DNA from: Candidatus Magnetominusculus xianensis
GTDB taxonomy: Bacteria; Nitrospirota; Thermodesulfovibrionia; Thermodesulfovibrionales; Magnetobacteriaceae
NCBI GenBank assembly: GCA_001541255.1
Contig: LNQR01000124.1
Coordinates: 1 to 64,000, forward strand
Direction of reading: 5' to 3'
Length of the DNA: 64,000 bases
Translations under genes and position numbers: made by a program
Shown here: piece after piece, positions 62,373 to 64,000 of the stretch
Layout: each line of letters begins with the position of its first letter
Numbering within the stretch: position 1 is the first letter of the stretch
The notes under the pieces: model-generated
The model's database searches: none
Seen by the model: only the letters and a program-made list of their open reading frames with translations
Told to the model about the DNA's origin: nothing

Positions 62373-64000
62373 AGGCATAACATTTAAGTTCATCTTTTTG
62401 CTCCTTACTGGCAGCACGTTGATATTTGCCCTGGTCTTTAAGTATAACTATGAGCTGACAAGGAAAATAATCTTAAGAAACGCCGAAGACAACGCAAGAC
62501 ACATTGCTGAGATAGCCGTAAACAAAATAGAGGGTGTGCTTCTGATTGTTGAGCGCGTCAATCAAAACAGTGTCAGGTTCCTCGAAAGTATTGATGAAAC
62601 AAAGGAATACATAAATGCGAGACTGCGTCAGATAGTGGAACATAATCATGAGATATACGGTGCAACACTTGCCTACGCACCTCATACTATCGATAAAGAC
62701 CTACAACACTATGCCCCATATTATTACAGAAAAGATGATACTATAGTATATAAGCTCCTGGGCGGTGAAAAAGACAATTATCTTAACCAGGACTGGTATC
62801 AAATCCCAATGGAACTGGGAAAGCCGATTTGGAGCGAACCATATTTTGACCCTGACGCCGAAATATTTGAGGCAACATACAGTGTACCGTTTAGGGAGGA
62901 CGCTGCCGGAGAGCGCTTTATCGGTGTCTCAGCAACCGATGTTGACCTGAACTGGCTGCACGATACTGTTGCCACTGTGAAGATGTTCAAGACAGGATAT
63001 GCCTTTCTCATCTCAAGAAACGGCACCATTGTTACACATCCAGATAAGAAACTAATAATGAACGAGAGTATATTCAGCATCGCCGAAACCAGGCAAGACA
63101 AGAATCTGCGCGACATAGGCAAGGCCATGATAAGAGGCGAGACTGGATTTAAACAAATCGACGGCTTTGGCCTGAACAATGGAAACAAACCCCAAAAGTT
63201 GTGGTTGTTTTATATGCCGCTGAAGTCCGAGGGCTGGTCGCTTGGGCTAATCGTGCCCGATGATGAGCTGCTTGCTGATATTATTGCTGTGCATAAAACA
63301 ATGAGCATAATGCCAGTTGCAGGGCTGTTGATTCTTTCCATTTTTATCGCTTCTATTTCTATTTCGATAACACGCCCGCTGAGAAGGCTTGCCGCTGCCA
63401 CAAAAGACATAGCCAGGGGCAATCTTGATATAGAGATGCCTCATGCCATGAACAAAGACGAAGTTGGAGAACTTACAAACTCCTTTATCTATATGAAGAC
63501 CGCCCTCAAGGAATACATCAGAGAACTGACAGAGGCCACACGGGCAAAAGAACAAATACAGAGCGAACTAAAAATCGCCCACGATATTCAAATGAGTTTT
63601 TTACAAAAATTATTCCCGCCATTTCCCGACAGGACAGAGCTTGACCTGTTTGCTGCAATTATGCCTGCGAAGGAGGTAGGAGGGGACTTCTATGACTTCT
63701 TTTTTATCGATGACACACACCTGTGTTTTATCATAGCTGATGTCTCTGGCAAGGGCGTCCCTGCGTCATTGTTCATGGCAATGACCATGACTTTGTTAAA
63801 GGCGCAGACTATTGTTGGATTATCTCCCGATGAGATAGTCTTTAATGTTAACGGCAAGCTGGCAAAAGATAACAACGTCAACATGTTTGTTACAGTCTTT
63901 TACGGCATTTTAGATACAGAGACCGGCGTAGTAGAGTTCGCTAACGGTGGGCATAACCCGCCGATGTTATACAAAAAAACAACGGCAGAGCTTATACCAC
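62359..64000 (+). CDS. Sensor protein with dCache, HAMP and PP2C phosphatase (RsbU-like), partial
   Basis: At least 547 residues before the right edge. It has an N-terminal membrane helix (FKFIFLLLTGSTLIFALVF), a dCache periplasmic domain (about 35-300) with DWYQIP and ISRNGTIVTHPDK, a second membrane helix, HAMP, a helical linker and a PP2C/SpoIIE-like phosphatase (KEVGGDFYDFF, then IIADVSGKGVPASLFMAM). It probably controls a partner-switching regulator. The GTG start at 62359 overlaps the binding-protein gene by 14 bp, so the two are coupled. Because the gene is cut, the end of the phosphatase and any further domain are unseen. Confidence 0.88.
   Translation, partial: MLKNRGITFKFIFLLLTGSTLIFALVFKYNYELTRKIILRNAEDNARHIAEIAVNKIEGVLLIVERVNQNSVRFLESIDETKEYINARLRQIVEHNHEIYGATLAYAPHTIDKDLQHYAPYYYRKDDTIVYKLLGGEKDNYLNQDWYQIPMELGKPIWSEPYFDPDAEIFEATYSVPFREDAAGERFIGVSATDVDLNWLHDTVATVKMFKTGYAFLISRNGTIVTHPDKKLIMNESIFSIAETRQDKNLRDIGKAMIRGETGFKQIDGFGLNNGNKPQKLWLFYMPLKSEGWSLGLIVPDDELLADIIAVHKTMSIMPVAGLLILSIFIASISISITRPLRRLAAATKDIARGNLDIEMPHAMNKDEVGELTNSFIYMKTALKEYIRELTEATRAKEQIQSELKIAHDIQMSFLQKLFPPFPDRTELDLFAAIMPAKEVGGDFYDFFFIDDTHLCFIIADVSGKGVPASLFMAMTMTLLKAQTIVGLSPDEIVFNVNGKLAKDNNVNMFVTVFYGILDTETGVVEFANGGHNPPMLYKKTTAELIP

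Overview
The window reads as a chromosomal segment of a Gram-negative bacterium. The evidence is outer-membrane and lipoprotein genes, mltG, a c-type cytochrome, sigma-54 usage and very dense two-component and cyclic-di-GMP signalling. A SelB elongation factor implies selenocysteine use. The combination of a TrpB2-type tryptophan synthase, an AhbD/NirJ-like radical SAM heme enzyme with a PCP_red tail, many multi-receiver kinases and FGE-like secreted proteins resembles Nitrospirota (the magnetotactic Magnetobacterium-like lineages). That placement is inference from gene content only. No tRNA, rRNA or CRISPR array was recognised.

Layout. 1-0.4 kb: end of a coding-compatible hexamer minisatellite that continues off the left edge, followed by two hairpins. 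0.4-2.7 kb: accessory material, comprising a small unknown protein, a cytochrome, the wreck of a BrnT/CopG-type toxin-antitoxin pair, and an A+T-rich orphan gene behind a near-perfect sigma-54 promoter. 2.8-7.2 kb: receiver protein, chemoreceptor, HPt protein, receiver-GGDEF cyclase and a secreted protein. 7.2-10.4 kb: trpB2-selB, with a one-base gap. 10.5-18.8 kb: a stand-alone degenerate receiver, a DUF5618-like protein, a MalT/SARP-type giant regulator, an outer-membrane protein, an alpha/beta hydrolase, an HTH-less cyclic-nucleotide-binding protein and an FGE-like protein. 19.0-24.5 kb: moaA, an unknown gene, an AhbD-like radical SAM gene, a double universal stress protein and hemL, all leftward. 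25.1-33.4 kb: a secreted repeat protein, a phosphoesterase, a dCache-GAF-GAF-GGDEF-EAL protein, mltG and ispG. 33.4-41.1 kb: a leftward signalling block (receiver-kinase bounded by 60-bp perfect inverted repeats, receiver, hybrid kinase with four receivers, receiver-HD-GYP). 42.4-50.6 kb: housekeeping genes (CinA-like, hpt, queD, pmbA, acyl-CoA dehydrogenase, etfB, ferredoxin-fused etfA, fabD, ilvC). 50.8-58.1 kb: a 1407-residue PPDK-like protein without the PEP barrel, GAPDH, an MFS transporter and an NlpC/P60-like lipoprotein. 58.2-61.4 kb: a small accessory island with a candidate toxin/immunity pair, a gene remnant and a repeated palindromic motif. 61.4-64 kb: an NMT1-like substrate-binding protein overlapping a sensor PP2C phosphatase that runs off the right edge.

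The most coherent new signal is a promoter architecture shared by four signalling genes or operons (start points near 11.1, 15.1, 17.5 and 27.7 kb). Each has direct heptamers resembling YTGTAAY at exact 11-bp period, ending 11-12 bp before a good -10 hexamer, with no evident -35. This is the geometry of PhoB/OmpR-type activation. It links a CheY-like protein, a MalT/SARP regulator, a cNMP-binding/FGE-like operon and a c-di-GMP enzyme into one probable regulon whose controlling regulator is not in the window.
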